A stretch of 64,000 bases of DNA from Halobacteriales archaeon QS_6_64_34 (GTDB lineage: Archaea; Halobacteriota; Halobacteria; Halobacteriales; Haloarculaceae). The notes beneath the pieces are model-generated. The model was given only the letters and a program-made list of their open reading frames with translations. It searched no databases and was not told where the DNA came from. The position numbers were made by a program, and so were the translations under genes. The stretch lies in contig PXRT01000012.1 in NCBI GenBank assembly GCA_003020925.1, positions 12,191 to 76,190 on the forward strand, in the 5' to 3' direction. Shown here piece by piece: positions 8,135-17,600 of this stretch. How positions within the stretch are numbered: position 1 is the first letter of the stretch; each line of letters begins with the position of its first letter.

Positions 8135-10176
8135 GTCTGGACACGAGGGGACAGCGCCAGAAGGAACTCGCCAGCGGCGGCGCGCTGGGTGACGCCTTCT
8201 ACCCGGCCTATCAACGGCTCTTCGACGAAGAAGGCGAGTTCGTCGACTCCATCGAGGACAAGCTCGCACAGGCCCGCATGTCCGACAACGTGGAGATGTT
8301 TCTCGCCCGGGCGCTCGCGGTGGGTATTATCGCCGGTGTGGCCCTCTGGCTCGTCGGGAGCCTGCTCGGCTTTCTCGCGGTACAAATCTTCCTCGCCGGC
8401 AACGAGGCGCCGACGTTCATCGGCATCTCGATTCAGGACCCAACGTTGCTCTCCATCATCGACACGCTGAAACTACCCTTTATCATCCTCGTGACCGGCG
8501 TTGTCTTCGGGGCCATCGGCTTTGGCGTTGGCTTTGGCTCGCTTGTCTCCATCCCGTATTTCCGAGCCAGCGCGCGCGAACGCGAAATCAACATCCTCCT
8601 CTCGGACGCCATCTCGTTCATGTACGCTCTCTCGGTCGGGGGGCTGAACCAACTCGAAATCCTGCAGGCGATGGGCGAAGCCGAAGACACCTACGGGGAG
8701 GTGGCCCAGGAGTTCAAATCCATCGTACTGGAGACCGAGTATTTCGATACCGACTACCGGACTGCGGTCCGCAACCAGGCGATTCAGACGCCCTCCGACG
8801 AGCTCTCGCAGTTCCTCACCGACATGCTCTCTATTATCAACTCCGGTGGGGACATGACCTCCTTCCTGGAGGACCAGAAGGAAAAGCACATGCGAACGAC
8901 CAAGCAGGAACAGGAGAAGATGCTGGAGACCCTGGAGCTGTTCGGCGAGATGTACATGACCCTCTCGCTGTTCCCGCTGCTTCTCATCATCATCCTCGTC
9001 ATCATGACGATGATGGGCAACGCCCAGCAGATGCTCATCTACGGTACCGTCTACGGGCTCATTCCGCTGACGGGCATCGCCTTCCTCGTCCTGGTCTCGA
9101 CGGTCACCCAGGACGACGTCGGGGACGGCTACCTCCGACCCAACTCCGACGAGGAAGACATCGTCGTCGACGAGGGCATCGCGGTGTTCAACCTCGGTCT
9201 CATCGAGTCATACACGGGCACCCACAGCGTCTTCGACCGTATCAAGGGCCGCGAAGGGACCTACGAACTGGTCCAGATACTGAAGAACCCGCATCTGTTC
9301 TTCCGCGACCACCCGATGCTGGTGCTGGGGCTGACGATTCCCCTCTCCGTGCTGGCCCTCGTAGTGGCAATCGTCCTCGGGGAGGCCCCGCTCTCGATTG
9401 CTGGCATGAAAGCCAATCCGGTCTCGGGGACGTTCTTCTGGGTGTACGTCCCGATGTACATCAACTTCATTCCGCTGGCTATCTTCTACGAGTGGAACCA
9501 GCGCTCCCGGAAGGCAATCATCGGGAACCTCTCGGAGAACCTCCGGAAGCTCGCCTCCGCGAACGACACCGGCATGACGCTGCTGGAATCCATCAAGGTC
9601 GTCTCCGAGACCTCCGCCGGCAAGCTCTCAGCGGAGTTCGAGACGATGCACGCGAAGGTCAACTACGGCACCAGCCTCAAGGACGCCCTGCGGGAGTTCA
9701 ACAACAAGTATCACATCCCGCGAATGGCACGGACGGTGAAACTCATCGCCGAGGCCCAGGAGGCGTCCAGCCAGATTCAGGACGTGCTCTCGACGGCGGC
9801 CCAGGCCGCCGAAAACCAGGACGATATCGACCGCTCACGGAAGTCCCGCACGCGGATGCAGACGGTCATCATCATCATGACGTATCTCACGTTGCTGGGT
9901 GTGATGGCGCTGCTGAAGACGCAGTTCCTCGACGTGATGTCCGGGCTGACCCAGCAAGCAAGCGGCGGCGGTTCGGGCGGTGCCGGCGGCGGCCAGTTCG
10001 GGGGTGCCATCGATACTAACGCGCTGTCGATGCTGTTCTTCCACGCCGTCACGCTGCAGGCGCTGCTGTCGTCTTTCATCGCCGGCTATATCCGTGAAGT
10101 AAAGCTACTGGCGGGTGTGAAATTCGCAGTCATCCTCTCGACGATTGCGCTGGTCGTCTGGATGGCAGTTGGCTAA
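8131..10176 (+). CDS. Type IV pilus membrane platform protein (TadC/PilC-like)
   Basis: This 681-residue polytopic membrane protein has two T2SSF-like repeats. Each has a soluble four-helix part (ISFMYALSVGGLNQLEILQAMGEAEDTYG; ENLRKLASANDTGMTLLESIKVVSETSAG) followed by hydrophobic segments. Strong transmembrane stretches lie near residues 60-85, 105-145, 275-330, 390-450, 570-600 and at the C-terminus. A Gly-rich linker (SGGGSGGAGGG) precedes the final membrane segments. With the upstream ATPase it would form the motor/platform pair of a haloarchaeal pilus system. The four-base overlap with the ATPase gene implies coupled synthesis. Confidence 0.9.
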   Translation: MSLDTRGQRQKELASGGALGDAFYPAYQRLFDEEGEFVDSIEDKLAQARMSDNVEMFLARALAVGIIAGVALWLVGSLLGFLAVQIFLAGNEAPTFIGISIQDPTLLSIIDTLKLPFIILVTGVVFGAIGFGVGFGSLVSIPYFRASAREREINILLSDAISFMYALSVGGLNQLEILQAMGEAEDTYGEVAQEFKSIVLETEYFDTDYRTAVRNQAIQTPSDELSQFLTDMLSIINSGGDMTSFLEDQKEKHMRTTKQEQEKMLETLELFGEMYMTLSLFPLLLIIILVIMTMMGNAQQMLIYGTVYGLIPLTGIAFLVLVSTVTQDDVGDGYLRPNSDEEDIVVDEGIAVFNLGLIESYTGTHSVFDRIKGREGTYELVQILKNPHLFFRDHPMLVLGLTIPLSVLALVVAIVLGEAPLSIAGMKANPVSGTFFWVYVPMYINFIPLAIFYEWNQRSRKAIIGNLSENLRKLASANDTGMTLLESIKVVSETSAGKLSAEFETMHAKVNYGTSLKDALREFNNKYHIPRMARTVKLIAEAQEASSQIQDVLSTAAQAAENQDDIDRSRKSRTRMQTVIIIMTYLTLLGVMALLKTQFLDVMSGLTQQASGGGSGGAGGGQFGGAIDTNALSMLFFHAVTLQALLSSFIAGYIREVKLLAGVKFAVILSTIALVVWMAVG

Positions 10177-10188
10177 CGGGAACAACGT

Positions 10189-10719
10189 ATGATGGGTGAA
10201 CGAGGACAGACAACACAGGATTTCGCAATCGGGGTGAGCGTTCTGTTACTGGCGGTTATCGGCGCGTTCGTGTTCACGCAGGGCGGGGCGTTGTCGGTGT
10301 ACCAGGGGACCTCTCCGGGTGTCGAACAGCCACAAGCCGACCGGATAGCGTCCTACATCGTCGAGAACTACAGCGTCGAAGGGGAGGGCAACAACCTGAG
10401 TTACGAATCGGGTCCCCGCTCGCTCGACGCCAGTCTCTCACAAGACGAGGCCGCCGGCTCGACGAAGAAGCTGAACGCACTCGTCGAAGCAGCGGGCGTC
10501 GACGTCAGTTCGGACCGGCGGACCGACCCGACGGTCAACGTGAGTATCGTCAACGGCTCGACGCTCCAGGCGGGCGCGCGGACGCCAGCCACCGACGGCG
10601 GAGACACGCTGGCCTGGGGCCAGTACCGACAGTATGAGCCGGTCACCTCCTCCCGCGTCGTTCGGCTGACGGGGTACGACTGCGACTCGGTTTGTTGGGT
10701 GGTGGTGCGCGTATGGTAG
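10189..10719 (+). CDS. Pilin-like protein with class III signal peptide
   Basis: This 176-residue protein begins with RGQTTQDFAIGVSVLLLAVIGAFVF, a typical archaeal class III signal: a short charged head, then a hydrophobic H-domain that becomes the pilin core helix. The remainder is an extracellular domain, mostly polar, with two cysteines close to the C-terminus (DCDSVCW). It lies 12 bp after the platform gene, so it is likely in the same operon. It could be a minor pilin; no function beyond assembly is evident. Starting at the second Met (10192) is equally possible. Confidence 0.75.
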   Translation: MMGERGQTTQDFAIGVSVLLLAVIGAFVFTQGGALSVYQGTSPGVEQPQADRIASYIVENYSVEGEGNNLSYESGPRSLDASLSQDEAAGSTKKLNALVEAAGVDVSSDRRTDPTVNVSIVNGSTLQAGARTPATDGGDTLAWGQYRQYEPVTSSRVVRLTGYDCDSVCWVVVRVW

Positions 10720-11291
10720 GTCGCGGACAGGCGTACACGCTGGAGGGCGTCCTCGCCGCCATTCTGGTCGTGACGGCGACCGTGTACGGGCTGGAGGTTA
10801 TCGACACGCGAGCGTGGGAAGACGAGACGCAGGGCGAAACGCAGCAGCTGGCATACCAGGCCAGCGACGTCCTCTCGATAGCGAGCGAATCGGGCGCGCT
10901 GCGGGACGCGGTGCTGTGTTATCGCGAGGGGCGGCCGATAGACGGCAACCGCGAGCGAACGCTCACAGAGTTCGAACGGATGCTCAATCACACGTTCGAC
11001 AGCCAGGCCCAGCAGTACAACCTCTATTTCAGCTACTGGAACACGAGCGACCAGCGCGAGACACGACTCGTCTCCGAAGGGTCCGAGGGGTCGAACGACG
11101 GGCCGCCGACGAGCACGGCCGACGCTTCGACCACGGTGACGATAACCGACGACACGCGCCGCCGTATCGGCGATGAGTGCAGTCCGATTCCGCTCACTGT
11201 CAAGGACGACCAGGAGTTCTACATCAGCGAGGACGTCGCACCGGACTCGCCCCTGTACAACATCGTGGAGGTGCGACTGGTCGTATGGTAG
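10713..11291 (+). CDS. Pilin-like protein with class III signal peptide
   Basis: This 192-residue protein starts MVGRGQAYTLEGVLAAILVV, a class III signal peptide and hydrophobic helix. The rest is a polar ectodomain containing a single pair of spaced cysteines (VLCYREG; GDECSPIPL). The ATG at 10713 overlaps the end of the previous gene by 7 bases, and this gene's own end overlaps the next start at 11285. The RGQ-aromatic head is shared with the neighbours, suggesting one set of minor pilins made as a block. The family is not recognised by name. Confidence 0.75.
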   Translation: MVGRGQAYTLEGVLAAILVVTATVYGLEVIDTRAWEDETQGETQQLAYQASDVLSIASESGALRDAVLCYREGRPIDGNRERTLTEFERMLNHTFDSQAQQYNLYFSYWNTSDQRETRLVSEGSEGSNDGPPTSTADASTTVTITDDTRRRIGDECSPIPLTVKDDQEFYISEDVAPDSPLYNIVEVRLVVW

Positions 11292-13030
11292 CCAGTGACC
11301 GCGGCCAGGTGTTGCTGCTCGGCGGTCTGGCCATCGCCATCGTGTTCCTGACTGCCATCCCGCTGTCGAACAGCCTCGTGGTGACCGAGAGCGCATCGAC
11401 CTCCGAGACCGTCGGCGACATCGACAGCGCCGCCCAGCGGGAAGCGGACGTCGAACGGGGCGTCCGACGGGTCCTCGCGGGGGTCAACACCAGCAATCTG
11501 ACGGCTGTCAACCAGTCGCTACGGGATTTCTCGGCGAACTACTCGGCAGTGAGCGGGCAGGGTGACGGCGTCTACGTGAACGCGAGTGTGAACCCCGATG
11601 CCTCCGGCCGTTCGCTCAATCGGAGCGAGCTCTCTAATCCCGGTAACAACGGTACTCAACCGTGGGACCCGGTCAACAACACGACATGGATATCCACGTT
11701 CACTATCGGCGTAAACGAAACGCTCGGCGGCGGCAATCCGTTCGAAGTCACTGTGACGAACTCGACCGGAAGCACCGTCTACACGCTCACCGCCACGAAA
11801 TCCGGCTCCGATATCGAGGTGACAACGGACGACGGGTCCTCGGTCCAGTCGTGTGGTCCAGCGGACAACGTCTCGGTCGACCTCCTGGCCGGGACCTGCA
11901 GCTACGGCGGGACCACGGAGTCGGTAGCGAGTTTCTCCGGTAGCGGGGAGACGTACGATATCACGTTCGAGGACGGCGGCGGTAGCACCGAGGGCGACCT
12001 CACGTTCGTCGGGGCCGGAAACTTCTACAACGACTCACAGACATCCGTAGTCAATCTCGCCGTCGACCTCACCTTCATCGGGCCGGACACGAGCTACACA
12101 CGGACTATCTGGCTGTCGGGGGACCCATTGTCCTCTGTCGCCAGAGCGTCGCCCGCCGATGGCGCGTTGTACACCGGCTCTGGGAGTGGCATCCTGCAAA
12201 TCACGGGTAACAACAGCGCCACCTCGACGATTAACACCTCGTCGGAGCCGAAAGGGCTCGGCCCCGCGAGCGACGTTGACTCGGACGGGACGATTGAGGT
12301 GCCCTACGTCGACGGTAGCGGTGACCTCCGGCTCGTTACCAGCGACGGAGACGAGACGCTGCTGGTCGATGGTAGTAGTAGTAATATAGACAACGACAAG
12401 ACCCGACTCGCCGTCGGGACGTGGAACGGGAGTGACCCGTCCGTTTTCTACGCAAACGATACCTCAGCTATCTCTCGGGTCGAACCCGGTGAAGATCCAG
12501 TCTTGGTGGCAGAGCCCGACAACGGTGCCAACGCGGTCATCGGCTCTGCCGATATCGACGGTGATGGCACCGACGAACTGGTCTTTGCTGACGGGTCCCA
12601 GACGCTGCGGTACCTCGAAGACGACGGCAGTACTGAGACGATTCCCAACAGTGGCGGGGTCAGTCTCGGTTCGAGCGATGGCATCGGGTCGGGCGGTATC
12701 GCGGACTACGACGGTGACGGGGAGGTAGCGGTTGCTGCGGTCGATGGCGGGAACAACATAGTCATCGCCGACGCGAGTGGTGACGAGTCTATCGGTAGCA
12801 GCGACGTCGACGGGGGAACTGCACCGGACGCCACCCAGTCTCCACCGACGGCGGCGGACATCGATGACGACGGAGTACCTGAACTGATGTATGTCAGCAA
12901 TACTGATGGAAATATCACGTACCTCGACAATATCGAAGCCGGATACGGGTCGGGCAACATCGAGATACGGAAACTGACCGACGAAGACGGTGACCCGATT
13001 CCCGGCGACCCTGAAACGGGGGTGACGTAG
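11285..13030 (+). CDS. Pilin-like surface protein with FG-GAP/VCBS-like repeats
   Basis: This 581-residue protein starts MVASDRGQVLLLGGLAIAIVFL, a pilin-type membrane helix. The N-terminal ectodomain is Asn/Ser/Thr-rich with many N-x-S/T sequons. The C-terminal third carries at least four DxDxDG-type motifs (DVDSDGT, DIDGDGTDEL, DYDGDGE, DIDDDGVPEL), as in integrin-like FG-GAP/VCBS beta-propeller blades that bind Ca2+. It may be a tip adhesin or large minor pilin exposed on the cell; that is inferred. A short run of low-complexity serine codons occurs near 12371-12386. It overlaps the upstream gene and abuts the downstream one. Confidence 0.75.
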   Translation: MVASDRGQVLLLGGLAIAIVFLTAIPLSNSLVVTESASTSETVGDIDSAAQREADVERGVRRVLAGVNTSNLTAVNQSLRDFSANYSAVSGQGDGVYVNASVNPDASGRSLNRSELSNPGNNGTQPWDPVNNTTWISTFTIGVNETLGGGNPFEVTVTNSTGSTVYTLTATKSGSDIEVTTDDGSSVQSCGPADNVSVDLLAGTCSYGGTTESVASFSGSGETYDITFEDGGGSTEGDLTFVGAGNFYNDSQTSVVNLAVDLTFIGPDTSYTRTIWLSGDPLSSVARASPADGALYTGSGSGILQITGNNSATSTINTSSEPKGLGPASDVDSDGTIEVPYVDGSGDLRLVTSDGDETLLVDGSSSNIDNDKTRLAVGTWNGSDPSVFYANDTSAISRVEPGEDPVLVAEPDNGANAVIGSADIDGDGTDELVFADGSQTLRYLEDDGSTETIPNSGGVSLGSSDGIGSGGIADYDGDGEVAVAAVDGGNNIVIADASGDESIGSSDVDGGTAPDATQSPPTAADIDDDGVPELMYVSNTDGNITYLDNIEAGYGSGNIEIRKLTDEDGDPIPGDPETGVT

Positions 13031-13480
13031 ATGAGAGCGGACACGCGCGCCGTCTCGCCGGCGGTCACGCAGGCGCTGACCATCGGCGTCTCGACCATCC
13101 TGATAACCGGGCTGCTGCTGGCCGGGTCGTCGTTCACCGACACCAAGCGGGACAACACGGTGCGACAGGGACTGCAGGACGTCGGCTCCGGACTCGCCAG
13201 CGACCTCGTCAGGCTCGACAAGTTCGACACCGCCGGCGTCGCCGACAATATCTCCTTTAGCTCCGAGTATCCGGACCGGATTGCGGGCGAGGGGTATCGG
13301 GTACACCTCGTCGAAGGCGCCGACCGGGCCACGATACACGTCAACTCGACGGCCAGCAACCGCCGGACGCAGGTCCGGTTCAGGAACGACCACCCGGTCT
13401 GTGAGAGCACTGTGCCGGGTGGCCAGCTAACTGTCGCTTACGACGTAACGAGGGGCTGTCTGGAGGTGCGCTCCGCGTGA
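13031..13480 (+). CDS. Pilin-like protein
   Basis: This 149-residue protein starts MRADTRAVSPAVTQALTIGVSTILITGLLLAG, the RAVSPAV-type head common in haloarchaeal pilins before one hydrophobic helix. The rest is a small soluble domain with a C-terminal VTRGCLEVRSA and two cysteines. Its ATG directly follows the stop of the FG-GAP gene, and its end overlaps the next GTG start, so it belongs to the same operon. It is probably a minor pilin. Confidence 0.72.
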   Translation: MRADTRAVSPAVTQALTIGVSTILITGLLLAGSSFTDTKRDNTVRQGLQDVGSGLASDLVRLDKFDTAGVADNISFSSEYPDRIAGEGYRVHLVEGADRATIHVNSTASNRRTQVRFRNDHPVCESTVPGGQLTVAYDVTRGCLEVRSA

Positions 13481-14178
13481 GTCGGAGCGACAGGCGGGCT
13501 GTTTCGGACGTCGTCGCGTTCACCCTCGTGTTCAGCACTATCATCTTCATGATAGGCGTCGTCACGGTGACCGGTATCGGGACTCTGGGTGACGTGCAGG
13601 CGGGGACGGAGTCGAACGTCGCCGAGGAGACGATGCGAAACTACGCCTCGACGCTCTCCGACCACCGCGAGGGTGCCGACCGGCGGTCGGTGACGGTGAA
13701 ACTGCAGGGCCATAGCCTCGAACGCGTCGACGCCACAGTCGGCTGGAGCGTCCCCGGTGAGAGTCGCACCAATATATCGACCGGCGCGCTCGTCCGGACG
13801 ACGGACACGGACGCCGACCTGGTGTACGAGAGCGGGGCGCTGTTCCGTGTCGAGGACGGCGGTGGTGTCGTCGTCCGACAGTCCCCGTTCCGATGTGGCG
13901 ACCGGGCTGCTCACCTCGCCGTGACGACCGTCGAAGGCGATTTCAGCATCGCGTCGGACAGGCGGGTCACCCTCGAAAGCTCCCTCGTGAACCAGAGCAT
14001 CACGACCAGAGACGCGAACAACGTCACTGTCTACCTCGGCGGTGCCGAGCGCCCCAGCCTGTGGGGCGACACGCTCTCCGGCGACTGGGTCGCCGGAACG
14101 GGGGACGAGTACACGTGTGAGAACATCGGCCGCGTCGTGGTCCACGAGACGACGGTTCGCATTGATGTCGTGCAGTGA
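13477..14178 (+). CDS. Pilin-like protein, last gene of the operon
   Basis: This 233-residue protein starts at GTG, overlapping the previous stop as GTGA. The N-terminus SRSDRRAVSDVVAFTLVFSTIIFMIGVV is a pilin-type signal plus transmembrane helix. The ectodomain has a YESGALFRVEDGGGVVVRQSP block also common in other haloarchaeal pilin-like proteins, and two cysteines (RCGDRA; YTCENIG). A similar YEGGGVWRM segment is present in the divergent 1279-residue protein across the repeat element, suggesting these two share a domain. Confidence 0.72.
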   Translation: MSRSDRRAVSDVVAFTLVFSTIIFMIGVVTVTGIGTLGDVQAGTESNVAEETMRNYASTLSDHREGADRRSVTVKLQGHSLERVDATVGWSVPGESRTNISTGALVRTTDTDADLVYESGALFRVEDGGGVVVRQSPFRCGDRAAHLAVTTVEGDFSIASDRRVTLESSLVNQSITTRDANNVTVYLGGAERPSLWGDTLSGDWVAGTGDEYTCENIGRVVVHETTVRIDVVQ

Positions 14179-14220
14179 CAGCCTCCGACCGGAACTGCCC
14201 TCCGACTCGGGTGTCGGTCG

Positions 14221-14469
14221 GTGGTGTTTAGTTAGGCGATTCAGACTGTCACCAGCCAGAAAGCCCCGGCTGCTTCGGTCGGGGGGCTCGCTGCGCTCCT
14301 CGGCCTTCGGCCTGTGGTGCTTACGTCGCCCGCCTTCCCGAAGCCAGCCACCGGGAGAGCGAGCTCTCCCGAGCAGTCGGAGTGAGTGAAGCGCGCAGCG
14401 AGTCGCAGTAGTCGAGCGGTCGGGGGCTTTCTGGCTCTCTTCCGCGTTTTCTACTGAACTAAACACTAC
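14221..14469. repeat. Dispersed inverted-repeat element, full-length copy (~249 bp)
   Basis: The left end GTGGTGTTTAGTTAGG and the reverse complement of the right end, GTAGTGTTTAGTTCAG, form imperfect terminal inverted repeats. Both inner flanks carry GCCAGAAAGCCCC on opposite strands. The interior is GC-rich with several palindromes (GAGCGAGCTCTC region). No transposase is inside. It sits between the convergent ends of the pilin operon and the 1279-residue gene. It resembles a MITE-like or terminator-like mobile repeat; which of these is not decided by the sequence. Confidence 0.65.
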
Positions 14470-14698
14470 CTGTCGGTGTCTCATAGTGATTATTGTAGAT
14501 TATTTCCGGATAGCACCGACCCCGGGGTCGGCGCGTACCGGTAAATCGCCACACGAATCACTATCAGCCGTCCGGTCTCCAGTGGGCGATACGTCCGGAA
14601 GACGTTTCGGACACACTCGCTGGTAGCCGGATGATACGAACCATGCAGTCATATAGAGAGTGCAGCCCGGAGATAGCGCCGTCAGTCCCCGGCGGCCT
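14470..14698. other. Non-coding stretch with a 16-bp perfect palindrome
   Basis: This lies after the repeat element and before the stop of the 1279-residue gene (minus strand). It holds the perfect palindrome CCGACCCCGGGGTCGG at 14516-14531, next to an AT-rich patch (14483-14508). It could be a 3'-end structure for the minus-strand gene. I see no credible ORF. Confidence 0.4.
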
Positions 14699-17600
14699 TC
14701 AGTTGACTGTAACCGTTCCCGACCCGATAGATATCGGTGCGTCGTTCGAATCAGGGCTTCCCTCCGAAACGTCGCGCAGGTATATCTCTCCAGTATCCCT
14801 GTCCGCGATACCATCGGCAGTCGTGTCGTCGTACACCGTGACGGTGTAGTTGTAGTAGCCCGGGTCGAGGTCCGTGTCGAAGTCAACGTGCGCCGGCACC
14901 GGGTCCTGGCCGACCAGACTCCCACCGCCGACCTGTTTCCGGGTCACTGTCTCGCGGAACACCTCGGTACCGTCGCTGTCGGTGACAGTCAGGCGAACGT
15001 CGCGCTCGTCACCGACCGTCCCGTCGTTCTCCAGCTGGACGCTCATCACCGAGGCGCCGCCGGTTCGGTCGATAACCGTCCCGGTGTCGTAGTCGTCCGT
15101 CCCGATGTTGATAGCGCTGCTGTCGGGCACGTAGACGTTCGACGACCCGACGAAGAAGTCGAGCGGCGAGGTGGAGACGTTGTCCGTCTCGACGGTGTAC
15201 GTGTAGTTACCCGGCGTGCTCGGAAGCGAGAGCGTCGTGTTCTTCGTCTCTCCCGAGTCAATCTGCAGCGTGGTGTCGACCTGACCGGTGGTCCCGTCGT
15301 CGGTGTTCTCGTAGGAGAGGTTGACCTGCTGTGTCCCGTTGAGTTCGCCCGTGTTAGTCACGTTGATAGCCGCCACCGGCGACTCGTCGTCGTCAGCCAC
15401 CGGGGGTGAGCTGACACCGCTTACCTGGAAGAACGACGTCGATGGCTCCCCGACCGTCAGGAATCCGGAGCGCTCGGAGCCGTCGGTTTCGGTCACATTA
15501 GTCTGCCACTCGTAGGTGTCTGCCGGCAGCGACTCCGTTTCGAGCGGAATCTCGATGGTGTCGGTCTCGTTCGTATCGAGGGAAGCAGTGGTGTTCCCGT
15601 ACGTCTCGCCGGCGAACGTCGTCCTGACGTCGGTGGCCGCCTCCTGCCCGCCGATGTTGGCCACGGTCAGTTCGAGCGTCGCCGAGTCGCCCATATCGAT
15701 TCGCGACGGGATGTCGTGGTCGGTGATGATGAAGTTCGGCTCCGTCTCCACCGTGCGGTTTATCGACTCGACCTGGAACCTCGCGATGGCGTCATTGTAG
15801 TCGGGGTCGCCCTCTTCGTCCGCGTTATCGGTGCTGGCGTTCTCCATAGAGAGTTCATAGAGGAACACGCGCTCGTCGTCGGCCAGCTGGAGCCGACCGT
15901 CGTCGATGCGTCTCTCCAGCATGTCACCCAGCGTGAGCTGGTACGGCGACGACTGGAGATACGCCGGCGCTTCTTCGCCGTCCTCGCGGATGACAACGTT
16001 GTTCGGGTTGGTGTTGTTGCTGATCTCGATTATGGGGTCGTCTGTGACTTCGTCGTCTTCACAGATGTAGCCGTACGTCGAACTGCCATCGTCCCGTCGG
16101 TCCGGGTGTTCGATGCCGGAGTAGTCGTAGTCATCGGTATCGAACCGCTCGTCGAAGTCGGAAACGCCACAGCCGTAACTGCTTGCGTACAGCCCGACCG
16201 TCGTGTTGGCTTCCACCGAAAGGGAGAGGTTGAAGACGTTCGGGTAGCTGTCGTCCTGCATCGCCCGCTCGGCTGCGGGATGGTTGACGTCAGCCCCCGT
16301 CTCGTGGACAGTCCCGTCGGAGTCCGTGATTTCCATGTCCTCCCAGAGGGTCCGTTCGTACACCCCGCTGCTGTTGTTTATGACGAGCGTCATCTCGGTC
16401 GGGCTGGGATACTCACCCGAGTAGTACCGCCCTTCGAGTTCGGCACCCTCCATCGTAATCCGCACGTCCGAGCGGACGTTGACCTCGACCTGTCCGTTGC
16501 TGTCGGAGATAGTCTGCACGTCCTCGCGGACGTCGAGGACCTGCTGTAACGACGTGTTCTCCGTCGAGATGGAGAGTTCGTTGTCCCCGAGGGCGACGTC
16601 CTCACTGCCGGTGTCCAGCGTCCAGTCGATGGACGCATTGGCGTCCGGGTCGAGCGTGCGCGTCGCCGACCGTATCACGTCCCCGCTCTCGTTGGTCAGT
16701 TCCACCGTCTGCGTATCCGCCTCGTTCCCGGTGTTGTTGACCGTCACCGAGACCGTGGTGTCGTTGCCACGCGTGACCGGGTTCTCGGAGATGCTCAGTC
16801 CGGTGAGGACGAAGTTCGGCCCGTCCGGCGCTCCGACGTAGAACAGCCCTCGCCGGGTCTCGTTGGGCGTCTCGAACCGGTAGCTGTAGTTCCCGACCGA
16901 GTTCGCGGTGTACTCCGTCCAGACTGTCGCAGATTCGGCCCCCGAAGCCGTCCCGTTGAGCGTTTCGGTCTCCGTGGTTTCGGCCACTGTCGTTCCGTTG
17001 TCGTCGTCGAGAATCGTGACCGATATATCGCCCCGGAGCTGTTCGGCACCGCTGTTCGTGACCGCTGCGCTGACGTTCACCGTTGTTCCGCGCTCAACGT
17101 CGTAGGGCGGCGAGACGCTCGTCAGCCGGAAGTAGCCGCTCTCACCGACGGTGAACGGGTCTATCGACGCCGTCTCGCCCGGCGTCACGGCACTGCTGAA
17201 CGTCAGGGTGTGTGTGCCGACGTTCCCGGTGGGAAGCTCCTCCCCGACGGGTATCTCTTCGCTCTCGCCCGGTGAGACCACTACGTCCCAGCTCGCCTCG
17301 GGCTGCCCGTCGACGGTCATCGTCACCTCCTCGAAGGCCGTCATCCCGCCGGTGTTCGTGACGGTCAGATTGGCGTCGTCGGGCGAGGCCCCGACTGAGA
17401 GACTGGACGGGACGTCCGAGCGGTCCAAGTCGGATGTCGGCACCGCGGTGTCGCTCTGGAGCGTCAGCGTCTCGCTCGCGCTGTCGCTCGGCGTCGTCCA
17501 GACCATCGGCTCCCCGGACGGCCCGACGACGGCGTTGTCCGCCGGTATCGTGAACGTCACCTCTTTGCTATCGCCGCCGCCGATACTCGTCGTCGTCTCG

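Noticed and set aside
5600-10176. Archaellum motor genes (arlI/arlJ)
   Set aside because: Both proteins are longer than ArlI/ArlJ, and no archaellins or arlCDEFGH genes are nearby; a pilus system fits better.
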